Below, piece by piece: positions 4,923 to 5,756 of a DNA stretch of 5,756 nucleotides; within the stretch, counting starts at the first letter, position 1; each line of letters begins with the position of its first letter. The position numbers and the translations under genes were made by a program. The stretch spans positions 1-5,756 of the forward strand of contig JAXHVI010000105.1 in assembly GCA_034189195.1 (NCBI GenBank), in the 5' to 3' direction. The stretch comes from Desulfosudis sp034189195. GTDB lineage: Bacteria; Desulfobacterota; Desulfobacteria; Desulfobacterales; Desulfosudaceae. The notes beneath the pieces are model-generated. The model was not told the origin of the DNA, did not search any database, and saw only the letters and a list, made by a program, of their open reading frames with translations.

Positions 4923-5519
4923 ATGTTTTTTAAACAGATCATTCTGGACGGGTCAGGGGCTCTCTCCTATTTTATCGGCTGCCCCAAGGCGCGCAAGGCG
5001 TGCGTGGTCAATCCGAAAAAGGATATCGAGGAGTACATGGACACGGCGGCGCAGTTCGGTATGCAGGTAACCGATATTATTGAAACCGCCGGGTTTGATG
5101 CCAGAAAAAGCGGGGCCGTCGAGCTGGCCGGCGTCACCGGCGCTTCAGTCTGGTTTCTTGAGGCCCGGGAGAAAACCAGCGGAAAAGTGGCAAAAACCGG
5201 GGCGCTCTTCCGTTTCGGCGACGCTGAAGTGAAAGTCGTGCGCGAATCCCGTTATACCCCTTTTAACAAATCGTTGCTGGTGATCGACCGGGCCAAGCCG
5301 GACAAGCCATGGCTGGTGCTGACCCGGCGCTCCCTCTGCGCGGACAGCCGGCTCAACGATGCCTTTGCCGGAAAGAACATGGCAGACGAACTGGTTGACA
5401 CCATCGATTTTTACAATACCGACACCCGGGACGGCATCACCGACAACATCGCCTCCCTGGCCCGGTCCCTGTTTCACACCAGCCGGGCCGATATCGCCAG
5501 AATGTCGCTGCCGGCCTGA
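4923..5519 (+). CDS. Metallo-beta-lactamase-fold pseudoenzyme (persulfide dioxygenase-like, metal ligands lost)
   Basis: A 198-aa cytosolic protein with no signal peptide. It follows the persulfide dioxygenase/glyoxalase II-like form of the MBL fold strand by strand. MFFKQIILDGSGALSYFIG (1-19) matches the family's FFKQ..L....SYLIG opening. ACVVNPKKDIEEYMDTAAQFG (26-46) matches A.VVDP..D...Y...A...G, and VTDIIET (49-55) matches the strand before the metal motif. At that point the HxHxDH ligands are replaced: the aligned positions are A56, F58, A60 and R61 (ETAGFDARKSG in place of ETHLHADHxSG). The later histidine (GHTPES) is Y111 in RYTPFNKSLLV, and the bridging aspartate of LTGDTLF is R136 in VLTRRSLC. 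Catalysis by the usual dinuclear or mononuclear metal site is therefore not expected. The frame is intact, the ribosome binding site strong, and the gene has its own sigma-54 promoter, arguing for a selected structural, binding or regulatory role. It appears monocistronic, with a terminator-like hairpin downstream. No name is assigned. Confidence 0.75.
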   Translation: MFFKQIILDGSGALSYFIGCPKARKACVVNPKKDIEEYMDTAAQFGMQVTDIIETAGFDARKSGAVELAGVTGASVWFLEAREKTSGKVAKTGALFRFGDAEVKVVRESRYTPFNKSLLVIDRAKPDKPWLVLTRRSLCADSRLNDAFAGKNMADELVDTIDFYNTDTRDGITDNIASLARSLFHTSRADIARMSLPA

Positions 5520-5555
5520 CAATATTTGTCTCCCTTCAAGTTCCCCCGTGCCTCA

Positions 5556-5609
5556 GCCGCCGAAAAAACGGCGGCCCGGCCGGGGAGCTTGATTCCTTTT
5601 TTCTTTTTT
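5556..5609 (+). terminator. Terminator-like hairpin and T tract after the MBL-like gene
   Basis: GCCGCCG (5556-5562), A6 loop, CGGCGGC (5569-5575): a perfect 7-bp GC stem, possibly extended by outer C-rich and G-rich arms (about 5543-5547 with 5581-5585). A T-rich tract (5597-5609, T6-C-T6) follows. The tract is about 20 nt from the core stem, which is long for a classical intrinsic terminator, but closer if the outer arms pair. Position 37 nt after the stop fits termination. Confidence 0.5.
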
Positions 5610-5756
5610 ATCCCACCCCGGCCCACATCGTTTGTAAACCATACAGGCTTGAGCTTTATTTTCAGATGTGCCATCATAACCCTGGTTCGGCTCCCGGACG
5701 CAGGCGGCACATTTTGATTTTCAATAATATTCAGATTGTTAATCTATCCAATGCCA
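5610..5756. other. Unassigned right-edge sequence
   Basis: 147 bases with no credible gene on either strand. The last about 45 bases turn AT-rich and contain TTGATT (5714-5719), which may belong to a promoter for a gene beyond the window, but no well-spaced -10 box is convincing. Confidence 0.3.

Overview
The window looks like chromosomal DNA from a GC-rich anaerobe of the Desulfobacterota (Desulfosarcina/Desulfatibacillum-like). This is an inference from gene content and style: a purine permease, a decayed TRAP-transporter binding-protein fragment, dispersed hairpin repeats, a textbook sigma-54 promoter and dense housekeeping genes. No rRNA, tRNA, CRISPR array, integrase or transposase is visible.

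Layout. (a) 1-873: 3' two-thirds of an AzgA-like NCS2 purine permease, entering from the left edge. (b) 874-1606: a gene-poor stretch holding a REP/REPIN-like palindrome (925-975), a minus-strand remnant of a DctP-type TRAP solute-binding protein (about 1030-1242) and a hairpin-rich dispersed-repeat block (1274-1437). (c) 1607-3192: a compact plus-strand operon with a good extended -10 sigma-70 promoter. It encodes a 65-aa four-cysteine protein, QueE and QueC, and both junctions are ATGA overlaps. QueE and QueC act consecutively in making preQ0, the 7-deazaguanine precursor of queuosine. (d) 3298-4554, minus strand: a Ste24/CAAX-type M48 membrane metalloprotease, convergent with queC. (e) 4555-4922: a 368-bp regulatory region between divergent genes, with inverted repeats, an AT-rich bend-like segment and a consensus -24/-12 promoter. 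(f) 4923-5519: a 198-aa protein that aligns along its length with the persulfide-dioxygenase type of metallo-beta-lactamase fold but has lost every metal ligand that can be aligned. (g) 5520-5756: a terminator-like hairpin and T tract, then nothing recognisable.

The strongest candidate for new biology is the last gene. It is a metal-ligandless metallo-beta-lactamase pseudoenzyme with an intact frame, a strong ribosome binding site and its own sigma-54 promoter with possible upstream activator sites. It therefore looks like a conserved, conditionally expressed, non-catalytic protein rather than a decaying gene. The cysteine protein translationally coupled to queE is a second item worth following.
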